Source: Bordetella parapertussis (lineage in GTDB: Bacteria; Pseudomonadota; Gammaproteobacteria; Burkholderiales; Burkholderiaceae_C). Taken from it: a DNA stretch of 7,236 bases. Shown in pieces: positions 7,189-7,236 of the stretch (its first letter is position 1; every line of letters begins with the position of its first letter). The translations under genes and the position numbers were made by a program. The stretch spans positions 1 to 7,236 of the forward strand of contig CAMDAN010000108.1 in NCBI GenBank assembly GCA_945888535.1, written 5' to 3'. The notes beneath the pieces were generated by a model. The model searched no databases, was not told the DNA's origin, and saw nothing but the letters and a program-made list of their open reading frames with translations.

Positions 7189-7236
7189 GTTGCTTTTGAC
7201 CCCTCCTGAAATAAGTTGACACCTTTTCTCCTCAGA
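7189..7236. other. Intergenic tail without a recognisable gene
   Basis: No coding frame or RNA gene is visible here. The stretch contains TTGACA at 7216-7221, a perfect match to a -35 hexamer, but the window ends 15 bases later, so no -10 can be judged. The wording around 7205-7223 (CCTGAAATAAGTTGACACC) also resembles ends of some insertion sequences from memory. With one end only, this stays undecided. Confidence 0.3.

Overview
This window is a stretch of conserved bacterial housekeeping genes, all on the + strand. It reads best as the chromosome of a betaproteobacterium, probably order Burkholderiales and perhaps a Comamonadaceae-like lineage of moderate GC content. That placement is inference. 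It rests on the gene order folC–dedD-like–cvpA–purF followed by metZ and gltX, on a GluRS whose zinc ligands are mostly missing, and on the SPOR protein having the N-terminal wording I associate with that group. No tools were run, and species cannot be named.

Layout: bases 1-62 hold what is probably the last codons of an upstream gene, by synteny accD. Six complete genes follow almost without gaps: folC (59-1360), a membrane-anchored SPOR-domain protein of the DedD type (1372-2103), cvpA (2118-2603), purF (2619-4118), metZ (4115-5347) and gltX (5344-6747). Gaps are 11-15 bases or 4-base ATGA overlaps, so this looks like one transcription unit with translational coupling. After gltX a strong sigma70-like promoter (-35 inside the last codons of gltX, perfect TATAAT -10) precedes three tRNA genes with encoded CCA ends: Ala(GGC), Glu(TTC) and Asp(GTC). 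A clear intrinsic terminator ends the cluster at 7157-7188. The last ~40 bases hold no gene, only a TTGACA-containing stretch cut by the window edge.

The genes cover one-carbon metabolism (folC), de novo purine synthesis (purF, which uses PRPP and glutamine), methionine synthesis (metZ), envelope and division functions (SPOR protein, CvpA) and translation (gltX with its own substrate tRNA-Glu just downstream). The 5' half, folC-dedD-cvpA-purF, matches the order known in E. coli; metZ and gltX with tRNAs are the lineage-specific continuation. I see no mobile element, CRISPR array, defence locus or other novel system. Every long ORF on the other strand lies over a well-recognised gene and is best explained as a coding shadow. 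The findings below are therefore modest: start choices, coupling, the degenerate zinc site in GluRS, the tRNA promoter overlapping gltX, a GNRA-capped spacer hairpin, and a possible element edge at the right end.
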